Source: Marinobacter sp. SS13-12
Lineage (GTDB): Bacteria > Pseudomonadota > Gammaproteobacteria > Pseudomonadales > Oleiphilaceae
Length of the DNA: 64,000 nucleotides
Assembly (NCBI RefSeq): GCF_030227115.1
Contig: NZ_JASSUA010000003.1
Coordinates: 186,001 to 250,000, forward strand
Reading direction: 5' to 3'
Part shown: positions 32,407 to 40,082 of the stretch, one piece after another
How positions within the stretch are numbered: position 1 is the first letter of the stretch
Layout: each line of letters opens with the position of its first letter
Position numbers and translations under genes: made by a program
The notes under the pieces: model-generated
What the model saw: the letters and a program-made list of their open reading frames with translations, nothing else
Database searches by the model: none
Told to the model about the DNA's origin: nothing

Positions 32407-32635
32407 GATGTACCCTTCAAATATAACAGTGATTAGGCAGTGGTAGCATCGCCACGCAAAACGCGACCGCAACGTTACCGCAACTGACGCTCAACTCCTC
32501 AAATGCTGATAAAGATAAATAAATATGTAAAAAGTCATCTATAGCCTTCTCTTGCCAGGCATTATTGAAAACCTTCTGTAATAACGAAGCTGTCGCATTT
32601 ACGCCCATCGTGAAACGGTCAAATGATTCCACCGC
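32407..32635. other. Gap between nrdJ terminator and first cassette gene
   Basis: This AT-rich 229-bp stretch has no convincing gene. On the minus strand, 32410-32465 contains GGTAAC and CTGTTAT bracketing a GC-rich centre, which might be a decayed attC-like site. I see no integrase gene or clear attI. Confidence 0.35.
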
Positions 32636-32674
32636 CCCAAACAAAAAGGCCCGAAGCATTTACACTCCAGGCCT
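32636..32674 (-). terminator. Terminator of nrdJab
   Basis: On the minus strand AGGCCTGGAG pairs with CTTCGGGCCT (10 bp with two GU pairs, 8-nt loop), followed by TTTTTGTTT. It lies about 30 bp after the nrdJb stop. Confidence 0.8.
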
Positions 32675-32701
32675 CCTCATCACTCATCGCAGTCAATCAC
32701 C

Positions 32702-33397
32702 TCAACCGCACTTACTATCGCCGCAAGACAGGCAGGTTGCACACCCATCCATCACGATCACCGCCTTGGTGCTGCACTTGCCACACATGGTGGCATTGGG
32801 CGGGAAGTCGCTGGCTTTGTCGTCGTTCGTGGCCGTGCTGTGGCTGGCTTCGAACTCGGCGCGCTTTTCGGCGAGGATGCGCTTGGTGGTTTCGCTCATT
32901 TCCTCGCTTTCCAGCAGGCCGATGGCCTTCAGGTGCTTCTCGATCACGGCGCCGATTTCAGCCACCAGGGACGGCATGAATACGCCGCCTTTCTTGAAGT
33001 AGCCGCCGTTGGGGTCGTACACGCTGCGCAGCTCTTCCACCAGGAAGGTGACGTCGCCACCCTTGCGGAATACCGCAGAGATAACGCGGGTGAGGGCGAT
33101 GACCCACTGGAAGTGTTCCATCGACTTGGAGTTGATGAACACTTCGTACGGCTGCCGGCTTTCGTGGTCGGTGCCTTCGTTGAGCAGGATGTCGTTGATG
33201 GTGATGTACATCGCATGCTCGGCGATCGGCGGCTTGATCTTGTAGGTGGTGCCCAGCAGGAAGTCCGGCCGTTCGATGTATTCGTTCATCTGAACGGGCT
33301 TGGTTTCCGCCTGCACCGGTGGCTGGTGCTCGCTGGCTACTGGGTCGGCTTTCTTGACGCGGTAGCCGACGATTTTGTTGGTAATTTTAACTGTCAT
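32702..33397 (-). CDS. nrdJb: Class II ribonucleotide reductase, NrdJb subunit
   Basis: A 231-aa protein matching the separately encoded C-terminal part of the adenosylcobalamin-dependent reductase seen in Pseudomonas. It contains the TSCPD-like region (ERPDFLLGTTYKIKPP, NSKSMEHFQWVIALTRVISA) and ends in a cysteine cluster (CGKCSTKA, CATCLSCGDSKCG), which can provide the zinc/thiol residues that re-reduce the active site. It follows nrdJa by 30 bp on the same strand and shares its promoter and terminator. Confidence 0.9.
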   Translation of the reverse strand: MTVKITNKIVGYRVKKADPVASEHQPPVQAETKPVQMNEYIERPDFLLGTTYKIKPPIAEHAMYITINDILLNEGTDHESRQPYEVFINSKSMEHFQWVIALTRVISAVFRKGGDVTFLVEELRSVYDPNGGYFKKGGVFMPSLVAEIGAVIEKHLKAIGLLESEEMSETTKRILAEKRAEFEASHSTATNDDKASDFPPNATMCGKCSTKAVIVMDGCATCLSCGDSKCG

Positions 33398-33427
33398 GGT
33401 CTTGTGTCCTGTGTCGGTTTTACCGGA

Positions 33428-35566
33428 TCAATATTTGCCGTAGGTGCCTTCTTTAAGCGCATCGAAGAGGTTGGCGGCGTTGTGGATTTCGCCGTCGTAT
33501 TCCACTTGCTCGTTGCCCTTGAGGGTCACTTTGCTGCCATCGTCCAGGGTGAACTCGTACAGGGTGTTTTCCAGGTCCTTCTCCTGGACGAGTACGCCCT
33601 GGAAGGCTTCCGGGTTGAAGCGGAAGGTGGTGCAACCCTTCAGGCCCTTGTCGTAGGCGTACATGTAGATGTCTTTGAAGTCCGGGTACGCAAAGTCCTG
33701 CGGCACGTTGGCGGTCTTGGAGATGGACGAGTCCACCCAAAGCTGTGCCGCGGCCTGGATGTCCACGTGCTGCGCCGGTGTCACGTCTTCAGACGTGGTG
33801 AAGTACTCGGGCAGGCGCTTGTCTTCTTCTTCGGAGAAGGGCATGGCACCGGGGTTGACCAGGTGGCGGTAGGCCAGCAGCTCGAAGGAGAAAACGTCGA
33901 CTTTTTCCTTGGTCTTGCGCCCTTCGCGGATGATGTTGCGCGCGTAGTGGTGCGAGAAGCTCGGCTCGATGCCATTACTGGCATTGTTGGCCAGTGACAG
34001 GCTGATGGTGCCGGTGGGCGCGATGGATGTGTGGTGCGTGAAGCGGCCACCTTTCTCGGCCAGCTGTTCAATCAGCTCCGGCTCTACACCGGCAATCTGC
34101 TGCATGTAGCGGCTGTATTTGGCGTGCAGCACCTTGCCCTTGAGCTTGTCGCCCAGTTTGTAGCCGTCTTTGGACAGCTGCGGGCACTTGGTCAGCATCT
34201 TCGGTGTTACTTCAAACTCGTCGTCCATGATCGGCGCCGGGCCTTTCTCTTCGGCCAGGGCCAGGGACTGGCGCCAGCCTTCTACGGCCATCTCGCGTAC
34301 AACGTCTTCAGTGAACTGTACGGATTCGGCAGAACCGTAAGGCATACGCAGCATGGCGAGGGTGGAACCCAGGCCGAGGATGCCCATGCCGTGGCGGCGC
34401 TTGTAGGTGATTTCGTGACGCTGTTCTTCCAGCGGCAGGCCGTTGATTTCCACCACGTTGTCCAGCATGCGGGTGAAGATGGCCACGACCTTGCGGTACT
34501 TCTCGTAGTTGAAGCTGGCCTTGTCGGTGAACGGGTAGTCCACGAACATGGTCAGGTTCACGGAGCCCAGCAGGCAGCTGCCGTACGGGGGCAGGGGTTG
34601 CTCGCCGCAAGGGTTGGTGGCGCGGATGTCTTCGCAGAACCAGTTGTTGTTCATCTGGTTGACCTTGTCGATCAGGATGAACCCTGGCTCGGCGTAGTCG
34701 TAGGTGCTGGTCATGATGGTGTCCCAGATAAACTGGGCTTTCAGGGTGCGGTAGATCTTGCACGCCACCTTGCCTTCGTCGTTGACCACGTAGCCTTTCT
34801 GGATCGGGAAGTCGCGGTATACAAACTGGCTGGGGTCGTTCAGGTCCAGGCCTTCGTCGGCGGCTTCTTTCTCGGTAACGGGGAAAGACAGGTGCCAGTC
34901 GTCGTTATTGCGCACGGCTTCGATGAAGTCTTCGGTGATCAGCAGCGACAGGTTGAACTGGCGCAGGCGGCCGTCTTCACGCTTGGCCTGGATGAAGTCG
35001 ATCACGTCCGGGTGGTGCACGTCGAACGTGGCCATCTGGGCACCACGGCGGCCACCGGCGGAAGACACGGTGAAACACATGCGGTCGAAGATATCCATGA
35101 ACGACAGCGGGCCGGATGTGGTGGCACCGGCGCCGGCGACGTAGGCACCCTTCGGGCGCAGGGTAGAGAACTCGTAACCGATGCCGCAGCCTGCTTTCAG
35201 GGTCAGGCCCGCTTCGTGGTTTTTCTCCAGGATGTCGTTCATGGAATCCTGAACGGAGCCGGACACGGTGCAGTTAATGGTGGAGGTGGCCGGTTTGTGG
35301 GCCTCTGCGCCGGCGTTGGAGGTAATGCGGCCAGCCGGGATGGCACCGTGGCGAAGGGCCCAGGCAAAATCCTTCATGTGCTTGGCGCGGTCGGCCTTGT
35401 TTTCTACCTGGGCGAGGGCGGTAGCAACACGGGTATAGGTTGCATCGATGTCCTTGTCGACCGGCTCACCGGTCTTGGTTTTGAGTTGGTACTTGCTGTT
35501 CCAGATGTCCAGCGAAGCTTCCTGCATTGGAATTTTTGTTATCACTGCCTGTGCTTTAGCGTTCAT
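33428..35566 (-). CDS. nrdJa: Class II ribonucleotide reductase, NrdJa catalytic subunit
   Basis: A 712-aa adenosylcobalamin-dependent ribonucleoside-diphosphate reductase. The active-site motif NPCGEQ (NPCGEQPLPPYGSCLLGSVN) with its radical/thiol and Glu residues is present, with upstream GYEFSTLRPKGAYV and late APTGTISLSLANNASNGIEP regions of the 10-stranded barrel. It makes deoxyribonucleotides with or without oxygen, using vitamin B12. The start at 35566 has GAGGGC upstream. The B12 dependence implies cobalamin uptake or synthesis elsewhere in the genome. Confidence 0.93.
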   Translation of the reverse strand: MNAKAQAVITKIPMQEASLDIWNSKYQLKTKTGEPVDKDIDATYTRVATALAQVENKADRAKHMKDFAWALRHGAIPAGRITSNAGAEAHKPATSTINCTVSGSVQDSMNDILEKNHEAGLTLKAGCGIGYEFSTLRPKGAYVAGAGATTSGPLSFMDIFDRMCFTVSSAGGRRGAQMATFDVHHPDVIDFIQAKREDGRLRQFNLSLLITEDFIEAVRNNDDWHLSFPVTEKEAADEGLDLNDPSQFVYRDFPIQKGYVVNDEGKVACKIYRTLKAQFIWDTIMTSTYDYAEPGFILIDKVNQMNNNWFCEDIRATNPCGEQPLPPYGSCLLGSVNLTMFVDYPFTDKASFNYEKYRKVVAIFTRMLDNVVEINGLPLEEQRHEITYKRRHGMGILGLGSTLAMLRMPYGSAESVQFTEDVVREMAVEGWRQSLALAEEKGPAPIMDDEFEVTPKMLTKCPQLSKDGYKLGDKLKGKVLHAKYSRYMQQIAGVEPELIEQLAEKGGRFTHHTSIAPTGTISLSLANNASNGIEPSFSHHYARNIIREGRKTKEKVDVFSFELLAYRHLVNPGAMPFSEEEDKRLPEYFTTSEDVTPAQHVDIQAAAQLWVDSSISKTANVPQDFAYPDFKDIYMYAYDKGLKGCTTFRFNPEAFQGVLVQEKDLENTLYEFTLDDGSKVTLKGNEQVEYDGEIHNAANLFDALKEGTYGKY

Positions 35567-35688
35567 TACTGCCCTCGAATGTCCGTTATGTCTTTCGATG
35601 GCCGCTGCGAGCCGCAGCCGGCCATACCCCATGTGTGTCGCGAAAATGTGCGCAGCCTGGAAGGCTGTTGTGCTTCAGATCCGTTCAA

Positions 35689-35704
35689 ACACTAGATCTG
35701 GTGT
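35689..35704. promoter_or_regulatory. NrdR-like box 1
   Basis: ACACTAGATCTGGTGT, a near-perfect palindrome close to the NrdR consensus (acaCwAtATaTwgtgt). It lies 123 bp upstream of nrdJa. Confidence 0.55.
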
Positions 35705-35822
35705 TTTTCTTGCCCGCTATCCGCACCGGAAAGGGCGTAATAGCGGGGTTTCAGGAAAGAGGGTCACCCGGTTTCCGTGGCCTCTCCGCTTACGGTTCTC
35801 CTGTGAGCGGTACTCGAGAGAA

Positions 35823-35837
35823 ACCCTATATATGGGT
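35823..35837. promoter_or_regulatory. NrdR-like box 2
   Basis: ACCCTATATATGGGT, palindromic with the TATATA centre of NrdR boxes. It starts 31 bp before box 3, about three helical turns, the usual spacing of tandem NrdR sites. Confidence 0.55.
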
Positions 35838-35853
35838 GAATATGGACCGAGTA

Positions 35854-35869
35854 TAACAGGATATAGTGT
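35854..35869. promoter_or_regulatory. NrdR-like box 3 with -10 element
   Basis: Read on the minus strand it is ACACTATATCCTGTTA, next to TATACT, which could be the nrdJ -10 hexamer. NrdR binding here would repress transcription when dATP is high. Confidence 0.55.
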
Positions 35870-36162
35870 TCTGTGAATAAGAAGACAACTATAGAACGTG
35901 GCTGATAGCGTAAGAAAATCAATGAAGGAATGCTTGAAAATCGGGAAAGGCCTGTCAAAACGCGATATTGAAGGGTCTTGCCAGAAACCACTAGATGTTG
36001 TGGTTAAAAACTGTGCAGGAAAAACCTGAAAAAAAGTTCATGAAGTCAGTTAAATGTGACCGGTGCACGTACCCGTTTTATACCTGTCGTTAAAGTAGTG
36101 ATGTGGAGTCGACTGTGGTAGTGGCCCACAGGAAGGACAACTACTAAAAAAGGAACATAATA

Positions 36163-36972
36163 ATGAAAGGCCTGAAACGAACACTGCTTGCGCTGGGCAT
36201 CGCAGGGTTGCCTGCTGCCGCAATGGCAGACATAGTCATGCTGGATGACAGCACGATGGGCAATATCACCGGTCAATCCGGTGTGTCCATTGAACTGGAA
36301 ACCAAAATCAATATTGACCGCTTTATCTATACCGATGAGGGGTCGCTGACTGTCAGTGATATCAGTATTGGCGGTGCCGAGCGCACTGACTTCTTTGGCT
36401 TCAATGGCCTGGGTGGCCCGGATGCCAACGACCTGCTGGATAATATCCGCATCGACATCGATGTTCTTGCCGACGGTGATGCCGCGATCAATATCCAGCC
36501 ACAATACTTTAATGCTGTCGATTTCCGCATCACCTCTGGTGCCTGGGAGTTGTGGGGCCAGAGTGGCCAGAACACCGCCCTGATGGACAACCTGTTCATT
36601 GAAGGCGTTCTGGGCCGTGGCTCGATTCATGTCGACACAGACACCGACGTTATGCGGGTACGCTCGGCGTTCGCCATTGAGGTGATGGACTTCGATGTGC
36701 CCTTTGCGGCGATTGGCGTCCGTGGGCTGTCGCTGACGGGTGCGGATTACGACAAAACTTTCCCCAGCGTGCTGGACCTGTTTGCCGAGGTGGATCTTTA
36801 TGTCTACCACGGGATGAGTGCAGACGGCGGGTCGTCCCTGGCGATCGATATGCCCAGCTTTGCTGCGGATATCGGCATGCAGGAGGTGATTGTGGGGCAG
36901 GCTTCGATTGGCCAGATCTTCATTGATGACCTGGCGATCACTAATACCCAGATGCGGATATACGGCCACTAA
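36163..36972 (+). CDS. Secreted DUF6160-like protein
   Basis: A 269-aa exported protein with a signal peptide cleaved after AMA (MKGLKRTLLALGIAGLPAAA). The mature N-terminus, MLDDSTMGNITGQSGVSIEL, is the recurrent start of DUF6160/FilA-like proteins of gammaproteobacteria. The rest is a beta-rich repetitive sequence (DISIGGAERTDF, ITSGAWELWGQSGQ, GVRGLSLTGADYDKTF). Some relatives belong to pilus or surface-filament loci in Acinetobacter; no such genes adjoin it here. AAAAAAGGAAC precedes the ATG. Confidence 0.75.
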   Translation: MKGLKRTLLALGIAGLPAAAMADIVMLDDSTMGNITGQSGVSIELETKINIDRFIYTDEGSLTVSDISIGGAERTDFFGFNGLGGPDANDLLDNIRIDIDVLADGDAAINIQPQYFNAVDFRITSGAWELWGQSGQNTALMDNLFIEGVLGRGSIHVDTDTDVMRVRSAFAIEVMDFDVPFAAIGVRGLSLTGADYDKTFPSVLDLFAEVDLYVYHGMSADGGSSLAIDMPSFAADIGMQEVIVGQASIGQIFIDDLAITNTQMRIYGH

Positions 36973-36982
36973 TGCCCAGTTG

Positions 36983-37011
36983 TCTGCGGGGCAGATGGTA
37001 TGCCCCGCAGA
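36983..37011. terminator. Strong hairpin between convergent genes
   Basis: TCTGCGGGGCA/TGCCCCGCAGA forms an 11-bp perfect stem with a 7-nt loop, between the DUF6160-like gene and the convergent ABC ATPase gene. It lacks a clear T tract, so it may act by blocking read-through in both directions. Confidence 0.6.
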
Positions 37012-37031
37012 TCCTGTGACAGGTTGCGGGA

Positions 37032-37826
37032 TCAGCCCAGCAGCAGGCTGTCGTCGGTAATTTCCAGCCCGCGCTGTTTCTCGAACAGCTCCAGCAGGTC
37101 CTTCACTTCCAGGCCTTCCCGGTCCTTGCCGGCAATATCGAACACCACCTGGCCCTGATGCAGCATCACCGTGCGGTCGCCGACTTCCAGCGCCTGTTTC
37201 ATGCTGTGGGTGACCATCAGGGCGGTGAGCTTCTGCTCCTTGATGATCTGGGTGGTCAGTGCCAGCACGAAGGCCGCGGTTTTCGGGTCCAGCGCGGCGG
37301 TGTGTTCGTCCAGCAGCAGGATGGCGGAGGGTGTCAGGCTGGCCATCAGCAGGCTTACGGCCTGGCGCTGGCCGCCGGAGAGCAGGCCCATCTTGTCGCC
37401 CAGGCGGTTTTCCAGACCCAGGTTGAGTGAGGCCAGGCTGGTTTTGAACTGGTCCAGGTAGCGGGCTTTGACCGCGGCACTCAACCCGCGCCGTTGGCCA
37501 CGTTTGATGGCCAGTGACAGGTTTTCTTCGATGGTCAGGCCTTCGCAGGTGCCTGCGAGGGGGTCCTGGAAGACTCGCGCCACACTGCCCGCCCTTTTAT
37601 AGGTAGGCAGCTTGGTGACGTCCTGGTTGTCGACGATGATCTTGCCGCTGTCGACCATCACTTCGCCGGCGAGGGCGTTGAGAAAGGTGGACTTACCGGC
37701 GCCATTGCTGCCGATAACGGTGACAAACTCGCCCTGGTGAACGGTCAGGCTCATGCCGCGCAGGGCGGGGTTTTCCAGGGGCGTTCCCTTGCCGAAGGTC
37801 AGTTTCAGGTCGGTTGCTGTAATCAT
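37032..37826 (-). CDS. ABC transporter ATPase, COG1101 (TrpZ type)
   Basis: A 264-aa ATPase with Walker A (GSNGAGKST), signature (LSGGQRQA), Walker B (AILLLDEHTAALD) and H-loop (MVTHSMKQ). The ALDP variant TAALDPKTA is usual in this subgroup. It is the third gene of a set with a COG4120-like permease and COG2984-like binding protein, the TrpXYZ arrangement implicated in tryptophan uptake in streptococci. AAGGGGGA precedes the ATG at 37826, 10 bp after the permease stop. Confidence 0.88.
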   Translation of the reverse strand: MITATDLKLTFGKGTPLENPALRGMSLTVHQGEFVTVIGSNGAGKSTFLNALAGEVMVDSGKIIVDNQDVTKLPTYKRAGSVARVFQDPLAGTCEGLTIEENLSLAIKRGQRRGLSAAVKARYLDQFKTSLASLNLGLENRLGDKMGLLSGGQRQAVSLLMASLTPSAILLLDEHTAALDPKTAAFVLALTTQIIKEQKLTALMVTHSMKQALEVGDRTVMLHQGQVVFDIAGKDREGLEVKDLLELFEKQRGLEITDDSLLLG

Positions 37827-37836
37827 GAGTCCCCCT

Positions 37837-38739
37837 TCAGGCCTTGTTGCGGGTAAACCGCGCGGCAACGGACGTGCGGATACCGGGTAACACAATGGCC
37901 AGAGTGACCAGTACCGCGGTAATGAGGTTCAGGTCCTGGGCCTGCAGGCCCAGGAAGTCCGCGTTCAGTGCCAGGGCAATGGCCAGCCGGTAAATGATGG
38001 CGCCGATCACGCAGGCGATCAGGGCCCGGACAACGCTGGAGGGTGTCAGTACGGCTTCACCACCAATCAGCGAGGCCAGGCCAATCACGATCACCCCCAC
38101 GCCCATGGTGACGTCTGCCGCGCCCTGGCTCTGGGCGAACAGAGCGCCTGCCAGGCCCACCAGGCCGTTGGACAGGGCCACACCCAGCACGATCATGGCG
38201 CCGGTGGCGATGCCCTGGGCCCGGGCCATTCTCGGGTTGGCGCCGGTGGCGCGCATGGCCAGGCCGGTTTCGGATTTCATGAAGCGCCACAGTAATACCA
38301 GGCCCACCAGAACCACCAGGGTAAACAGCAGCACAGGTACCTGGTGGTATTCCAGGTCCAGGTTGTACCAGGGGGTGAGTACGGTTTCTTCGGTCAGCAG
38401 GGCAATGTTGGGCCGGCCCATAATCCGCAGGTTCACCGAATAGAGCGCAATCATGGTGAGGATAGAGGCCAACAGGTTGAGGATGTTGAGCTTGACGTTG
38501 AGCAGTGCCGTCACGGCACCGGCGCCCATGCCGGCAATCACCGCAGCGCCGGTGGCCAGCCAGGGGTTCACGCCCTCGATGATAAGGACTGCAGCAACAG
38601 CAGCGCCCAGGGGGAAGCTGCCGTCCACTGTCAGGTCCGGGAAATCGAGCACGCGGAAGGAGATGTAGATACCGAAGGCGACCAGGCCGTAGATAAGGCC
38701 GGTTTCTATGGCGCCGTAGAACGCAATATTGCTAAGCAT
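37837..38739 (-). CDS. ABC transporter permease, COG4120 (TrpY type)
   Basis: A 300-aa inner-membrane permease with eight to ten helices and the LIVM-type permease signature (FRVLDFPDLTVDGSFPLGAA, later ATGANPRMARAQGI). The family works with a periplasmic binding protein; the neighbouring gene supplies it. Alternative substrates such as branched amino acids or other aromatic compounds cannot be excluded. It precedes the ATPase gene by 10 bp in the same operon. Confidence 0.88.
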   Translation of the reverse strand: MLSNIAFYGAIETGLIYGLVAFGIYISFRVLDFPDLTVDGSFPLGAAVAAVLIIEGVNPWLATGAAVIAGMGAGAVTALLNVKLNILNLLASILTMIALYSVNLRIMGRPNIALLTEETVLTPWYNLDLEYHQVPVLLFTLVVLVGLVLLWRFMKSETGLAMRATGANPRMARAQGIATGAMIVLGVALSNGLVGLAGALFAQSQGAADVTMGVGVIVIGLASLIGGEAVLTPSSVVRALIACVIGAIIYRLAIALALNADFLGLQAQDLNLITAVLVTLAIVLPGIRTSVAARFTRNKA

Positions 38740-38760
38740 GGGGAAGGTTCACCGTAAATG

Positions 38761-38790
38761 AAAACGGGCAGCCCTTGTGAGGCCGCCCGT
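38761..38790 (-). terminator. Internal hairpin between binding protein and permease genes
   Basis: On the minus strand ACGGGCGGCC pairs with GGGCTGCCCGT and is followed by TTTTCATTT. It stands between the binding-protein gene and the permease gene and would lower expression of the downstream membrane subunits, as in many ABC operons. Confidence 0.6.
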
Positions 38791-38800
38791 GAACAGTGTG

Positions 38801-39775
38801 TTATTGGTCGCTGTTTACGACTTCTTTCGCGTCACTGATCAGGTCGTCGGACAGGGTGATGCCCATACGTTCTGCAGCAGCCGGATTCACGAACAGTTCC
38901 AGGGTGTCGACCGACTCCACGTCCATGTCGCCGGGGTTGGCGCCTTCCAGGATGCGGGCAACCATGGCGCCGGTCTGGCGGCCGTGGTCGTAGTAGTCGA
39001 ACCCGAGTGCGGCAACGGCACCGCGGCCAACGGTCGCCGTGTCTGCAGCGAATACCGGGATGCTGGCGCGCTCGCCTACTGAAATCACCGCCTCTACGGC
39101 GCTGATCACGGTGTTGTCGGTGGTCAGGTAGATGGCGTCTGCCTTGCCGACCAGGGAGCGGGCGGCACCAAGTACTTCGGAGGTCTTGGTAGCAGCAGCT
39201 TTCACCAGTTCCATGCCGCGGGCGGCCAGGCGTTCTTCCAGCAGCTCCACCAGCGCTACGGCGTTGGCTTCACCGGGGTTGTAGACAGTGCCGATGCGCT
39301 TGGCATCGGGAACCACCCGTTCGAGCAGGTCCAGATGGCTTTCAATAGGCAGCATGTCGGTTACGCCGGTAATGTTGGCGCCGGGGGCCTTCAGGCTTTT
39401 GACCAGTTTCGCGCCTACGGGGTCGGTGACTGCCGAGAACACCACCGGGGTCTTGCGGGCAGCAGCGGCCATGGTCTGCGCGGATGGGGTGGCGATGGCA
39501 ACGATTACGTCGGGGCCTTCCCCTACAAACTTGCGGGCGATCTGTGAGGCGATCGCGGAGTTGCCCTGGGCGCTTTCGTGCATGATGCGCAGGTTGTCGC
39601 CGTCTTTGTATCCCTTCTCTTCCAGTTCGTCCCTGACTCCCTGGTACACCGCGTCCAGCGCCGGGTGCTCCACAATCTGGGTGATGGCAACCACACGTTG
39701 GTCATCCGCCTGGGCCATAGTAGCCAGTGCCAGCAGGGCAGTGCCCAGCAGCGTGCGCAGAATTCTGTTGGCCAT
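38801..39775 (-). CDS. ABC substrate-binding protein, COG2984 (TrpX type)
   Basis: A 324-aa periplasmic binding protein with a Sec signal peptide (MANRILRTLLGTALLALATM, cleavage near AQA-DD). The mature part has the COG2984 pattern: VVAITQIVEHPALDAVYQGV, GDNLRIMHESAQGN, SAVTDPVGAKLVKS and GFDYYDHGRQTG. It delivers substrate to the COG4120/COG1101 transporter downstream. In streptococci this family binds tryptophan; here the ligand is inferred only. Confidence 0.88.
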   Translation of the reverse strand: MANRILRTLLGTALLALATMAQADDQRVVAITQIVEHPALDAVYQGVRDELEEKGYKDGDNLRIMHESAQGNSAIASQIARKFVGEGPDVIVAIATPSAQTMAAAARKTPVVFSAVTDPVGAKLVKSLKAPGANITGVTDMLPIESHLDLLERVVPDAKRIGTVYNPGEANAVALVELLEERLAARGMELVKAAATKTSEVLGAARSLVGKADAIYLTTDNTVISAVEAVISVGERASIPVFAADTATVGRGAVAALGFDYYDHGRQTGAMVARILEGANPGDMDVESVDTLELFVNPAAAERMGITLSDDLISDAKEVVNSDQ

Positions 39776-40082
39776 AAGCCGGTCTCCCGAGTCAGTTCAA
39801 AATGTGCGGCGCGACCTGAGTGTTCTCCGAGTGTCGAACGCCCGTTTAATAACGCGGCGGGAGTTTATCACAGGCTATTGGCTTGCGGGGTAAGGGAAGG
39901 TACCTTATTGGTCAATTTCAGGGGGATAACCTGACGTTAGAATAGGTGTGATGGGGAATAGTTTTATTTACATCACGTTTTGACGGGTAATGTTGTGTTG
40001 AAATAGGCTACTAAAGTCGAATACGCAAAATCCCTTACAAAAATAACCCGATAATTCGAATAACACACTGCAAGGAAGGTTC
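39776..40082. other. 307-bp divergent intergenic region
   Basis: No gene is visible. It holds the divergent promoters for the TrpX-type gene and the acyl-CoA ligase gene. TTGACG at about 39979 could be a -35 box for the ligase. I see no recognisable operator. Confidence 0.4.

Larger units (their letters stand above)
35567..36162. other. 596-bp gene-free regulatory region
   Basis: No gene is supported here. It is the divergent control region for nrdJab (minus) and the secreted DUF6160-like gene (plus). It holds three NrdR-like palindromes, listed separately. I see no B12-box and so no cobalamin riboswitch. Confidence 0.6.

Noticed and set aside
28953..32480. CRISPR array or simple tandem repeats
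   Set aside because: Repeats are few, long, imperfect, hairpin-forming and separated by genes; no regular spacers.
32417..32659. 80-aa open frame on the minus strand before the DUF4062 gene
   Set aside because: It starts inside the nrdJ terminator hairpin and runs through the leader of the DUF4062 gene; no ribosome site or recognisable family.
34031..35695. 554-aa open frame antisense to nrdJa
   Set aside because: It is the shadow of a highly conserved enzyme gene in GC-rich sequence; its composition is unlike a real protein and it has no ribosome-binding site.
35567..35820. Cobalamin riboswitch upstream of nrdJa
   Set aside because: Expected because the enzyme uses B12, but no B12-box-like sequence or long conserved structure can be seen.
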